A stretch of 64,000 nucleotides of DNA from Planctomycetota bacterium (GTDB taxonomy: Bacteria; Planctomycetota; Phycisphaerae; UBA1845; PWPN01). Location of the stretch: contig JAKLEZ010000008.1 in the NCBI GenBank assembly GCA_022711465.1, positions 62,001 to 126,000 of the forward strand, written 5' to 3'. Made by a program: the position numbers and the translations under genes. Shown here piece after piece: positions 18,679 through 26,891 of this stretch; the first letter of the stretch is position 1; every line of letters begins with the position of its first letter. The notes below the pieces were generated by a model. The model worked only from the letters and a program-made list of their open reading frames with translations. It was not told the origin of the DNA and did not search any database.

Positions 18679-19312
18679 CTATTCCGCGGCGGTACTGCTC
18701 GGCGCCGAACCTGCCGGACAAGTGCTTGCCGAGTACTCCTGATTCTGCTCCTCGCGCCACGCGGCAAGCCGCCTCTTCGCCTCCTGCTGAGCCTTCGCAA
18801 AGGCGGTCCCGCCCCTTTCGTCCAGCCACTTCGCCAGCGCCGCTCGGCTGTCGGCGGTGAGCTCCATGTCCGGTCCCGATGGCGGGTAGCTCCGCAGGCT
18901 TTGCCCATGTTTGAAGCTGACCGACTGCAGCTCTTGTTGGCCTTTGAAGAAGGAGAGCTTCAACTCGCCGTAACATCTGCAGTGCCCGCCTAACACGCTC
19001 AACCAGTTAGGCTTGAACTCGATGAGGTCAATCAACTGCCGAACACTATCGGCGTCATCAATCGCAACTGCCGGGAGAACCGGCAGGACCGACGGCCCGC
19101 CTTGGAAAGGTGTTCAAATCCAGTACAACCCGATCGGCACCGTCGCATGTCCGAACAAGCCACGCCTTCCACAAACGCGGCTGGACGGTCCTGTAGGTTA
19201 CTCCCCCCGCAACCAGAACGACTGCAAAGGCCAACGTGATTCGCAAGAGCTGGCGTCGTGGCCGGCCCAGAGGGACGGGCGACAAGGATGGTTGACTTTC
19301 CTGGCCATCCAT
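18679..19312 (-). pseudogene. Exported protein of unknown family, interrupted by a frameshift
   Basis: Two adjacent minus-strand reading frames appear to be one gene. The first begins at ATG 19312 (MDGQESQPSLSPV), has a membrane anchor (LLRITLAFAVVLVAGG) and reads through RVVLDLNTF before running into a stop at 19058. The second, one base out of phase, is open from the same place (PSVLPVLPAVAIDDADSVRQ) and continues through LIDLIEFKPNWLSVLGGHC to a stop at 18679. Changing frame within the stretch near 19095-19105 restores one continuous protein of about 210 residues. This could be a natural frameshift or an assembly error. It is the third gene of a tight operon with the MazG-like gene. I do not recognise the family. 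Confidence 0.6.
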
Positions 19313-19327
19313 GGAGGATTTCCCGCT

Positions 19328-19531
19328 CTACCCCGGCTTGATGATCTGCCAGATCGCCGGACCAAACTTGCTGAACAGAAAGCTCTGGTAGATCAGGCTC
19401 GGGCTGGAGAGCGGGCTGAAGAGCACCTCGGTCTCCTGTTGGATGACACGCAAGCAGTTGACCTGCATGAGCGGGATGACCAGGATCAGGATCGCGAGCT
19501 TTCGGCACCAGGGCCGGATTCCGCGTTTCAT
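19328..19531 (-). CDS. Small exported protein, possible lipoprotein
   Basis: 67 residues. AAGGAG lies 6-7 bp ahead of the ATG at 19531, and the start falls 10 bp after the stop of the MazG-like gene, so it is almost certainly translated. MKRGIRPWCRKLAILILVIPL is a signal sequence; a cysteine in LMQVNC could be lipidated, though the -1 Asn makes this a poor lipobox. The remainder, with VLFSPLSSPSLIYQSFLF and FGPAIWQII, is hydrophobic and aromatic. Its function is unknown. It precedes the frameshifted exported gene by 15 bp. Confidence 0.6.
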   Translation of the reverse strand: MKRGIRPWCRKLAILILVIPLMQVNCLRVIQQETEVLFSPLSSPSLIYQSFLFSKFGPAIWQIIKPG

Positions 19532-19541
19532 GCGACGCTCC

Positions 19542-19847
19542 TTAAGGTTTCACGTTGCAGGTACAGACCATCCGGCCACAACCGGGGCACCCCTCACCGT
19601 ACTTGCGCCGGATCGCGGCACTGAGGTCCACGTCCATCACATTCGCCAACGTCGCCAGCCAAGCCAGGACGTCGGCGAACTCCTCCTCCAGGTTGGCCCG
19701 GTCGTTGTTCTCCGCGACGGCCGCCGCCAACTCCCCGATCTCCTCCATGAGCCACAAGAACGTACCCGCCGGGCCGCGTGCCCGATCTTTGTGCGAGTAC
19801 ATCTTCTCGATCAGTTGCTGAAAGTCCTGCAAGTCCATGGAAGCCAA
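19542..19847 (-). CDS. MazG-like nucleotide pyrophosphohydrolase
   Basis: 101 residues from a TTG at 19847, chosen because AGGAGAT lies at ideal spacing before it; the ATG three codons later (19838) is the alternative. The all-alpha NTP-pyrophosphatase motif is present as EEIGELAAAV followed by NLEEEFADVLAWL, which supply the acidic residues that bind Mg. Such enzymes hydrolyse (d)NTPs, often non-canonical or damaged ones. The C-terminus ends in CPGCGRMVCTC, four cysteines arranged like a small metal site and not part of the catalytic core. It is the first gene of a three-gene operon whose other members are exported proteins, which is an odd pairing. Confidence 0.85.
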   Translation of the reverse strand: MASMDLQDFQQLIEKMYSHKDRARGPAGTFLWLMEEIGELAAAVAENNDRANLEEEFADVLAWLATLANVMDVDLSAAIRRKYGEGCPGCGRMVCTCNVKP

Positions 19848-19928
19848 CGGGGATCTCCTGTCAGATCAGGCGGTCAGGATATCTCCGGCATACCCGCCGG
19901 GCAACGGGGCAACAGACGGATTGGCGGC

Positions 19929-19934
19929 TATAAT
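19929..19934 (+). promoter_or_regulatory. -10 box TATAAT upstream of rnpA
   Basis: A consensus TATAAT ends 9 bp before the rnpA ATG. I see no good -35 at 16-18 bp. Transcription from here would give a leader of only a few bases. Confidence 0.4.
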
Positions 19935-19943
19935 CGACGGGTC

Positions 19944-20444
19944 ATGACCGACCGCCCACGAGAAACGCTGCCGCGCAGTGTCAGGATTCGATCCCGCCGC
20001 GACTTCGAACGCGTGTTCGACCTCAAGATTCGGGCCACGGATGCCCTGATTACGCTCTACGGCGCCCCCTCCAACTGTGCCCTGGCCAGACTCGGCATCG
20101 CCGCCGGACGCCGCCTCGGAAACGCCGTCGTGCGTAACCGAACCAAGCGCCTGATCCGGGAGGCATTCCGCCGCGTCCGACACACGCTTCCGTCAAGAAC
20201 TGACTGGGTCGTCGTTCCCAGAACCGGCGCTGAGTTGGCTCCCCCCAACCTTCAAGTCTCGATCATCAACCTGGCTAGACGGCTGGCAGAGAGAGTCGAG
20301 GCACGCCGAAGAGCGATGGAGGCGGCCGACGCGGTGAGGAACTCAGAGGGGTCCGGTGCCACCAAGGAAAGCGAAACCACGTGCCCGGAACGACGCGGTC
20401 CCGTCCTCGATCAGACGCGCAAAAAGAAAGCACCAGGTGCCTAA
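19944..20444 (+). CDS. rnpA: Ribonuclease P protein component
   Basis: 166 residues. RRDFERVF near the N-terminus and RLGNAVVRNRTKRLIREAFR are the central cleft strand and RNR signature of RnpA, which helps RNase P RNA bind and process the 5' ends of pre-tRNAs. The conserved domain is finished by about residue 118 (SIINLARRLAERVEARR); a basic, charged tail of roughly 45 residues (ESETTCPERRGPV to the end) is longer than usual. The usual neighbours rpmH (about 5 kb upstream), yidD and yidC are not adjacent. It is convergent with nrdJ. A strong hairpin overlaps the stop codon. Confidence 0.95.
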   Translation: MTDRPRETLPRSVRIRSRRDFERVFDLKIRATDALITLYGAPSNCALARLGIAAGRRLGNAVVRNRTKRLIREAFRRVRHTLPSRTDWVVVPRTGAELAPPNLQVSIINLARRLAERVEARRRAMEAADAVRNSEGSGATKESETTCPERRGPVLDQTRKKKAPGA

Positions 20445-20462
20445 GGCTGGCCCGGTGCTTTC
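20426..20462 (+). terminator. Hairpin straddling the rnpA stop codon
   Basis: GAAAGCACC (20426-20434) pairs perfectly with GGTGCTTTC (20454-20462), with an inner GCC-taa-GGC; the TAA stop lies in the loop. No T-tract follows, so it may serve mRNA stability as much as termination. Confidence 0.4.
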
Positions 20463-20806
20463 CGGAGGGGAAAGAAGCCAAACTGAATCGCCCTGTCATG
20501 CCAGGGCCACAAACCCTCCGATGATACCTCGTTCTTATTGTCGGCTAAGCCGCGAATAATCTTGCATCTTTTTTTTGCACCCCGGTTCGGCTTGCAGGCG
20601 AATCACGGCTTGCTCTGGCTCGTCAGAAGTCTACACAAGGATCCTAAACCAAGCCAGCGGGCAATCTCGCGTTTTCACCCCATTCTTACTACTGGCAAAG
20701 AGCGTTGTATCGGACCTCGTCATCACCTACGTCGCGCCGGGCGGTATCTATATCACAGGACTCGGACAACATCAAGCCCAAACCAACCCGTTTTCCTGCG
20801 ACTTGG
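20463..20806. other. Gene-free convergent interval between rnpA and nrdJ
   Basis: No reading frame here looks coding. The stretch is less GC-rich than its surroundings. It contains an interrupted hairpin near 20534-20560 (CGGC-taa-GCCG core with flanking TTATT/AATAA) followed after nine bases by a run of eight T, possibly a plus-strand terminator. Confidence 0.4.
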
Positions 20807-23593
20807 TCAACACTGCGCCCACCCGCAGTGATGACACTTGTTACAGCCTTCCGCAAAGACCAACCCTTCACCGCAGGAAGGACACTTGACCTTGAAGGCA
20901 AGACGGACCGGCGTCAGGACACTTGTGCTGGAAGCGAACGAATGGGAATCCGTGCTCGATCCAGCACCTGTCACGACGGCATGGCGCACTTCCGTCACCT
21001 GCGTGTGGTTCTTGCCATTCCCGTTCCCGTTCCCGTTGCCGGGATGAGGATTGACGCTGGTCGGAGGTACTATCGGACCGGCATGGCTCTCGGCAGGCCG
21101 ATCCAGCGAGGCGAGATCGCACTCGCCCAGCAGCAGAGCGCGAAGGCCGAATCGTTCCTTGGCCCGAGTGTACTTCTGCAGGGCCCGAGCCAGACCGTCG
21201 CCGAGGCTCATGATCTTGCCATCCTTGGTCGGCACCTGCAGGCTGGAGCCGATGTCCCGAAGCTGGCGGATCACATGCCGGAGTGCCCCCCCGGCCCGAA
21301 GCCAGAGCGAAATCAACCTGCAGATCGCTTCGAGATCGCTGTTGGCGATGTCACCGCCCTTGCCGAGCTGGGCGAAGACCTCAAGCTCGCGTTCGCTGCG
21401 CGGATCAACGGTGATCTTCACGTGCATGTTGCCGAACGGCGTCATCTGCCGGATCCGGAATCCGCTGACGATCTCGGGAATATCGCGCGGTTCGATGGTC
21501 GGCGGCTCGGCGACCGGCTTGCGGACAAGCGCCTCAGCAGTTTTGGAGGCTCCATTCCCAGGGGCAGATGGGGGCGTCGCCATGGCAGTCGACTCCTTGC
21601 TGGCATTCTTCGCCTCGGTGGCGGACTTGGCCTGGGTCGCTTCACCCTTGTCGACCTTCTTCAGAGCCATGGGCTGCTCGGTCCGGCACCCATCTCGATA
21701 GACGGTGACCCCTTTGCACCGCAGTTGGTAGGCCAGCCGGTAGATCGTGTCTACGTCCGCCACCGAGGCATCGTGGGGGAAGTTGATGGTTTTCGAGATG
21801 GACGCGTCACAGTGCCGCTGGAACGCCGCCTGCATCCTCACGTGCCAATCAGGTGTGATGTCATGGGCACAGACGAAGATGTGCTTGGCGTCGGCGGGCA
21901 CGCCAGGAATTCCAGCGAGGGTGCCATCCCTGGCAAGGCGATCCATCAGACCCTCGCTGTCGAGACCTCTCGCCGCAGCATAGGCGGCGAAGATTGGGTT
22001 GACTTCAACCATGGGCTTCCTGCCTTCATCCTGACCCTTGAGGACGTTGCGGAAGAAGGCAAGACTGAACATGGGCTCGATGCCGCCGGAGCAACCGGCG
22101 ATGATGCTGATCGTGCCGGTTGGAGCGACGGTGGTCACCGCCGCATTCCGCATCGGACGATGATACTGCGTGTCCCAAATGCTGCCCGCCCAGTTGGCGA
22201 ACGAGCCGCGCTCGGCGGCCAGCTGCTCACTGTAGTTATGCCCCTCGTCGTCGATGAACTTCATGAACCGCTCGCCCCAGGCCACGCCATCCTCGGAGGA
22301 ATAGCACACCCCGAGCTTGAACAGAGCGTCAGCGAAGCCCATGACACCCAGACCGACCTTGCGGTTCGCCTTGCAGATGGCTTCGATCTGAGGCAGGGGA
22401 TAGTTGTTCGCGTCGATCACATTGTCCAGGAAGCGCACCGCGTCGTAAACCGTCTCGCGAAGACCGTCCCAGTCCACGTCCGCCTGGCCTGTGCATGCGT
22501 CGCGAACGAAAGCGGCCAGATTGATGCTGCCGAGGTTGCACGCCTCGTACGGCAGCAAAGGCTGTTCGCCGCACGGATTGGTGGCCTCGATCCGGCCAAG
22601 CTTCGGCGTCGGATTGAACTCGTTGATCCGGTCGATAAAGACCACACCGGGCTCACCCGTTTGGTGGGCGTTCTTGACGATAATGTCCCAGATGTCCCGC
22701 ATGCTGTAGACGGGAGTAGCGAACGACGAGCCGCGGGCGACCGTCTCGGCCGTGGCGTTGCCATCCGAGTCTTCAACCCGCAGCTCGCCGTCCTGACCGC
22801 GCCTGACAGGGATCAGTGACCGCACATCGTACTTGGCAATCTCCACCGACTTGGGAATCAAGTACTCCTGCCCACTCCTCGGATTGCGAACGACATGCGG
22901 GGCATCCGCATCTCTCAGAAACGCTTCCATCCATGGGTCGGTCAACTTGACCGAGATGTTGTAGTTCGTGAACTGGGTGAGGTCCTGCTTGGCGAACAGG
23001 AACTTGAGAATATCGGGGTGATGAATGTACATCATCCCCATGTTCGCCCCGCGACGGAACGCACCCTGCTGAATCGCATTCGTCGCCTCGCTGAACGCCC
23101 GCCAGAAACTGATCGGACCCGACGTCGTGCCGCCCGAACTGCGGATGTAGTCCCCGGTGGGACGGAGCTCGTCAAAGGCGAACCCGGTCCCGCCGCCAGC
23201 CTTCTGAATGAGAGCCGTGTTCTTGATCGAGTCGAAGATCTCCGCCACGCTGTCTCGCACCGGAAGCACGAAACAGGCACTCAACATGCCCATCTCACGC
23301 CCGGCATTCATCAACGTCGGACTGTTGGGCATGAAACGCCCGCTGACGATCAGATCGTAAAAACGACCCGCCCAGCGGTCACGCTGCGCCTGGTCGCCGT
23401 AGGACAACTCAACGTCGGCAATCGTGCCAGCCACCCGATCGAACAGGGCTTTCGGCGTCTCCGTCACTTGGCCGTTCTCGTCTTTCTTGAGATACCGCGC
23501 CCGAAGCACGCGCAGAGCGTTCTCGCTCAGCCCGACGTTCGCATCGGCCCCATGGGCATCCGTTCCGATGATCTCATCCTTGATTGACGCCAC
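20807..23593 (-). CDS. nrdJ: Adenosylcobalamin-dependent (class II) ribonucleoside-diphosphate reductase
   Basis: About 928 residues. It reduces ribonucleotides to deoxyribonucleotides using a radical from coenzyme B12, so it needs no oxygen-dependent partner subunit. FMPNSPTLMNAG and SACFVLPV near the start, QKAGGGTGFAFDELRPTGD, ATNPCGEQPLLPYEACNLGSINL with the active-site cysteine, and APTGTISIIAGCSGGIEP are class II landmarks. A TSCPD-type domain follows after a low-complexity linker (FGNMHVKITVDPRS to LRHVIRQLRDIG). The C-terminus is a Cys-rich tail (CPSCGEGL, CNKCHHCG) that should shuttle reducing equivalents. GTG 23593 is the best start, with GGGAG 8 bp upstream; a TTG at 23614 is also in frame. 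Control is discussed under the NrdR-type boxes. Confidence 0.96.
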   Translation of the reverse strand: MASIKDEIIGTDAHGADANVGLSENALRVLRARYLKKDENGQVTETPKALFDRVAGTIADVELSYGDQAQRDRWAGRFYDLIVSGRFMPNSPTLMNAGREMGMLSACFVLPVRDSVAEIFDSIKNTALIQKAGGGTGFAFDELRPTGDYIRSSGGTTSGPISFWRAFSEATNAIQQGAFRRGANMGMMYIHHPDILKFLFAKQDLTQFTNYNISVKLTDPWMEAFLRDADAPHVVRNPRSGQEYLIPKSVEIAKYDVRSLIPVRRGQDGELRVEDSDGNATAETVARGSSFATPVYSMRDIWDIIVKNAHQTGEPGVVFIDRINEFNPTPKLGRIEATNPCGEQPLLPYEACNLGSINLAAFVRDACTGQADVDWDGLRETVYDAVRFLDNVIDANNYPLPQIEAICKANRKVGLGVMGFADALFKLGVCYSSEDGVAWGERFMKFIDDEGHNYSEQLAAERGSFANWAGSIWDTQYHRPMRNAAVTTVAPTGTISIIAGCSGGIEPMFSLAFFRNVLKGQDEGRKPMVEVNPIFAAYAAARGLDSEGLMDRLARDGTLAGIPGVPADAKHIFVCAHDITPDWHVRMQAAFQRHCDASISKTINFPHDASVADVDTIYRLAYQLRCKGVTVYRDGCRTEQPMALKKVDKGEATQAKSATEAKNASKESTAMATPPSAPGNGASKTAEALVRKPVAEPPTIEPRDIPEIVSGFRIRQMTPFGNMHVKITVDPRSERELEVFAQLGKGGDIANSDLEAICRLISLWLRAGGALRHVIRQLRDIGSSLQVPTKDGKIMSLGDGLARALQKYTRAKERFGLRALLLGECDLASLDRPAESHAGPIVPPTSVNPHPGNGNGNGNGKNHTQVTEVRHAVVTGAGSSTDSHSFASSTSVLTPVRLAFKVKCPSCGEGLVFAEGCNKCHHCGWAQC
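21017..21040 (-). repeat. Hexanucleotide repeat inside nrdJ
   Basis: About four tandem six-base units of the GGGAAC type encode an alternating Gly-Asn run (GNGNGNGNGK) in the linker before the Cys-rich tail. Such repeats change length easily by slippage; each unit changes the linker by two residues without shifting frame. Confidence 0.6.
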
Positions 23594-23785
23594 TGTCCAA
23601 ACTCCCGAAGGCAAACCGGCCTCATGCCCGATCCGCCCAACAGCTCACCCGCCCAACCCAACCTGCCTGCAAACCCCGCCCAGGCCCTTCGGCGCGCACC
23701 CCAACACACCGGATGCGCCCTCACCGCACCGCAAAAGAAATCACTCTCTTGCGTCCAGAAGGTACCAAGACCGACCTGATGCCCG

Positions 23786-23833
23786 CCCCAACATGTAGGG
23801 GGGCGAATATCTTAATACCCCAAGAAGTAGCCC
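23786..23833 (-). promoter_or_regulatory. Tandem NrdR-type boxes over the nrdJ promoter
   Basis: Two 16-bp palindromes lie with starts 32 bp apart: CCCCAACATGTAGGGG (23786-23801) and CCCCAAGAAGTAGCCC (23818-23833). The first fits the NrdR core CwAnATnTwG perfectly, the second with one mismatch. On the minus strand the second box fills the spacer between -35 and -10 and the first lies just downstream of the -10. Paired boxes an integral number of helical turns apart are characteristic of the ATP/dATP-responsive repressor NrdR. Confidence 0.7.
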
Positions 23834-23840
23834 CTGTCAA
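23812..23840 (-). promoter_or_regulatory. nrdJ promoter TTGACA-N17-TATTAA
   Basis: A consensus TTGACA (23835-23840) is followed, on the minus strand, by 17 bp and TATTAA (23812-23817). The leader to the GTG at 23593 is about 210 nt. I found no cobalamin riboswitch B12-box in that leader. Confidence 0.6.
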
Positions 23841-23954
23841 CGGAATCTTCCCCCTAAACTCGCCGATTCCTGGACGTCGACAGAAATACCGGAAATCAAA
23901 GGGGTTACATCACACCTTTTTTTCATCTCACAGGCCATTCAACACGGAAGAAAC

Positions 23955-24001
23955 ACCCAATATATCGGCACGGAAAACCGTCCGACCCCAACATTTTGGG
24001 G
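23955..24001 (-). promoter_or_regulatory. Second, upstream pair of NrdR-type boxes
   Basis: ACCCAATATATCGGCA (23955-23970) and CCCCAACATTTTGGGG (23986-24001) have starts 31 bp apart. The second fits the core CwAnATnTwG perfectly and the first with one mismatch. No clear promoter was found at this pair; it lies about 150 bp upstream of the first pair in the same gap, so it may be an auxiliary operator. The interval 23594-24123 otherwise holds no gene. Confidence 0.55.
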
Positions 24002-24123
24002 GTGATTCGGCAAACGGTTTTCTCGACCGCTTGCTAACCTTCGAAAGAGAAGAAGGTTCGGCTCCTCATTCCTCAGAGACATCACCCTCCGCGTTCCGCC
24101 CGACCCAGGCGCCTCACGACCGG

Positions 24124-25248
24124 TCACAAGCCGCTCCCAGGACGCGTGGTCGAAGATCGAGTCGCTGGCCACCTCGCCCGAATCAGACTCAGAAGCGCTT
24201 GCGGATCAGAGAACACCGTCCACCGGTCCCCCGGAACACCCGCAAAGGCAATCGCGAACCGCCGGCTTGAGTTGCCCCCCTCGGCAACGTTCCGGATGAA
24301 AACGTGGACAATCTGGCCTGGAAACCTCCGGGCGATCGCCCCATAGATCTCAGGATCTTTCTCGCCTGCATCGCCAACCAGGATAACCCGCCGATCCGGA
24401 CTGGCTCTAAGAATGGGCTCGATCGTCGCCGGTTTGCTTTTCTCCGGGCTGGCGAACAGGCTCAGCAGGCTGCTGTCCTTCATCCGGAAGAGCTTCATGT
24501 GGAATGTCCCGGCCGGAAAGCCGCTGACCGACATGAACTTGACAAGCGGCTCGTACAGTTGCCAGGGGCTGGCAGTGACGTAATGGAACGAAGCTCCGCC
24601 CTCAGCCAAGGCGCGGTAGGCGGCGGCCATGCCGGGCACCGCTGTGAACTCGCGAATGAAGGTGTTGGTCAGCAGGGCCTTCTTGTCGGTGACCTGGCTC
24701 ACTCTGATCGTGTCGTCGATGTCGGAAATGACCGACACACCCCTCGCATCCAGGAGCAGAACCGACCCGGTCATCCGCCGCCCGTCGCCCTCGGGCAATA
24801 CCGCCTCGATCGTCACCCCCGAATCACCCGACGCCGCCGTGCCTCCGGACCGCCGCATCGCGGACGCAGGCACCCGAATGCGTGCTTCCACATGACCATT
24901 CGCCTCGGAATCAGGCAGCCTATAGGTGGCACCCGCCAAGCGGACGACCACCCTCTTGCCCCCTTCACTATCCACGAGAAAAGCTCTCGCTCGCTCCTTG
25001 AAGACCGCCGTGTCGGCCGCATCGTCCGGCAGGCCGAGCATCCGCCGGAGGGCACCCAATCCGGCCGCTCGCTTCAGCGAGTCCAACTCCGGCTCGAACA
25101 CCCACGCGTGAATCTCAATCTCCCAGGCATCCTCGCCAGGAAGAAACCGACCGAGCGTCGGAAAGAACAACACCCGCTCATCCGATTTGATGTTCGACGA
25201 ATCCGCGGCGGCCAGCACGAGAGGTAGCAGAACCACGCCGCACATCAT
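24124..25248 (-). CDS. App1-type (DUF2183) phosphatase, exported
   Basis: About 374 residues. The double ATG at 25248 follows AGGGGG at about 5 bp and opens a short signal sequence (MMCGVVLLPLVLAAA). VISDIDDTIRVSQVTDKKALLTNTF is the HAD-like DxDxT catalytic motif of App1/DUF2183 proteins, and FHYVTASPWQLY plus VILVGDAGEKDPEIYG are later conserved segments. In yeast App1 is a Mg-dependent phosphatidate phosphatase; bacterial homologues are mostly untested, so lipid phosphatase activity here is inferred by family. It lies 117 bp after the Gfo/Idh gene on the same strand. Confidence 0.88.
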   Translation of the reverse strand: MMCGVVLLPLVLAAADSSNIKSDERVLFFPTLGRFLPGEDAWEIEIHAWVFEPELDSLKRAAGLGALRRMLGLPDDAADTAVFKERARAFLVDSEGGKRVVVRLAGATYRLPDSEANGHVEARIRVPASAMRRSGGTAASGDSGVTIEAVLPEGDGRRMTGSVLLLDARGVSVISDIDDTIRVSQVTDKKALLTNTFIREFTAVPGMAAAYRALAEGGASFHYVTASPWQLYEPLVKFMSVSGFPAGTFHMKLFRMKDSSLLSLFASPEKSKPATIEPILRASPDRRVILVGDAGEKDPEIYGAIARRFPGQIVHVFIRNVAEGGNSSRRFAIAFAGVPGDRWTVFSDPQALLSLIRARWPATRSSTTRPGSGL

Positions 25249-25365
25249 CAGACCCCCTTTGACGGTCACGTCCGGCGGACCGGGCGATGCTCGACACAAC
25301 GGCAGCCACCTGCTCGATCCGCTCCCGGTATCTTGGTTCTCGTGGCCCGAGCTCCCGGCTTGGCC

Positions 25366-26712
25366 TCATAGCTTCCACGGCGCCCGCATCTTGGGCGAAA
25401 GCAGCTTGTTGGCCTCGTCGTCCCCGATGAACTGCTCCTTCTTCGGATCCCACCTGAGGGGGCGACCCAGAGCCATGGCGAGGTTGTTCAGGTGGCACAC
25501 GCTCGCAGTTCGATGGCCCACCTCGGCCGAGGCAAACGGCTGCTTGCGGCTCTTCACTGCATCCAGGAAATTCCGGTGATGGCCCCCGGTCCGGCCGATC
25601 TTGACGTTCCCCACCGGCTCTTTGGCCTTCCTGAGCGCCGCCGCGTCGACCAGCTTGGGATCGCTGCATTCCAGGGCCGCACCGTGGATGTGAATGAAGA
25701 TCCAGCCATCGTCGCCCTCAAACTTCAATCCGCGCGGGCCCTTGGCCTCGCCGATCATGCGGACGCCGTTAGAATACATGTTCTCGAACTTGTAGTCCCA
25801 GAAGACGTCGAACGGCCCCCCACCACCCTCCCGCCGACCCTCCGCCTTGAACTCGATCGGACCGGCATCGTCGGCGCCCAGGCCCAGCTGAGCGAGATCG
25901 ATCACGTGTGCCCCGCGGTCAGTCATCTCACCGCCGCCGTGGGCCAGGATGAAACGCCAGAAGAAGTGGCAACGCTTCTCATGGTACGGAACCTTCGGGG
26001 TGTGACCCAGCCAGAAATCCCAGTCCAGCTCCTTGGGGATTGGCATCCCCGCGAACGACTCATGGTTCATCTTCCGGACTTGCTGGTGATGCCCGTCATC
26101 GCAGGGCAGGTTGATCCGGACGGTGTGGATCTTGCCGAACCGCCCGTTTCGCACCAGCTCGCAGGCGTACCGGGCCTTGTCGCCCGACCGTTCCTGACTG
26201 CCCGTCTGGAGCACGCGTTTGTTCTTGTACACAGCCTCGCACACCTCCCGGCCCTCAGCCACGGAATTGACCAGGGGCTTCTCGCAGTAGATGTCCTTGC
26301 CTGCGTTCGCCGCCGCGATGGCGATTAGGCCGTGCCAGTGGTCAGGCGTGCCGATCGAGACCGCGTCGATGTCCTTGCGCTGAAGAAGCTCCCGGAAATC
26401 GTGGTATGTCCTGCAGTCCTTGTTGCCGTACTTCTTGTTGACCTCGGCGCGGGCCTCTCCGCAGTGGCCGGCGTCGACATCGCACACCGCGACCAGCTGG
26501 ACTTCCGGGAAGCCCATGAAGCGGTTCATGTTGCCCCGCCCCTGGCCGCCGACGCCGATAGAGGCCATGACCAGCCGATCGCTCGGGGCCGGCCGGTCCG
26601 CTTTGCCCAGGGCGGAGGCGGGAACGATGAAGGGGAAGCCAATCGCTCCGGCGGCGGACACCGCCCCGACCTGCCGGATGAACTGCCTACGCGTGGTCTT
26701 ATCCTGTAACAT
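25366..26712 (-). CDS. Gfo/Idh/MocA-family oxidoreductase with Tat signal
   Basis: 448 residues from the ATG at 26712. TTRRQFIRQVGAVSAAGAIGFPFIVPASA is a twin-arginine signal, shown here in part: RRQFI then a hydrophobic run. SIGVGGQGRGNMN is the Rossmann glycine motif and CEKPLVNSVAEG contains the EKP motif typical of the family. GGHHRNFLDAVKSRKQP near the C-terminus is shared by planctomycete members. Such enzymes oxidise or reduce sugar derivatives with a tightly bound NAD(P); the substrate is unknown. Another 207 bp of the frame upstream is not protein-like. It may be co-transcribed with the App1-type phosphatase. Confidence 0.93.
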   Translation of the reverse strand: MLQDKTTRRQFIRQVGAVSAAGAIGFPFIVPASALGKADRPAPSDRLVMASIGVGGQGRGNMNRFMGFPEVQLVAVCDVDAGHCGEARAEVNKKYGNKDCRTYHDFRELLQRKDIDAVSIGTPDHWHGLIAIAAANAGKDIYCEKPLVNSVAEGREVCEAVYKNKRVLQTGSQERSGDKARYACELVRNGRFGKIHTVRINLPCDDGHHQQVRKMNHESFAGMPIPKELDWDFWLGHTPKVPYHEKRCHFFWRFILAHGGGEMTDRGAHVIDLAQLGLGADDAGPIEFKAEGRREGGGGPFDVFWDYKFENMYSNGVRMIGEAKGPRGLKFEGDDGWIFIHIHGAALECSDPKLVDAAALRKAKEPVGNVKIGRTGGHHRNFLDAVKSRKQPFASAEVGHRTASVCHLNNLAMALGRPLRWDPKKEQFIGDDEANKLLSPKMRAPWKL

Positions 26713-26891
26713 GGGGTTTCTACTCCTCGGCTGGTGGGCCACAGGCCCGGTCTGCCACTCGCCCTCATGGACCCGCACGAGCCTGCATCGGGCCGTATTG
26801 TCCGTCATGCCGAAACGTCTGTCCACCGGTCCCACCCACCCTTCCACCCCCCACAACACGCCGCTCTCCGGCCCGCGGCTTTTGCCCCACA

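Noticed and set aside
20705..22819. A 704-codon plus-strand reading frame across the ribonucleotide reductase gene
   Set aside because: It lies antisense to nrdJ, whose product is unmistakable; the plus-strand translation is Arg/Gly/His-rich with no family features, as expected for high-GC shadow frames.
23594..23785. Cobalamin riboswitch in the nrdJ leader
   Set aside because: The B12-box consensus is not visible; the NrdR-type boxes and promoter explain the region better.
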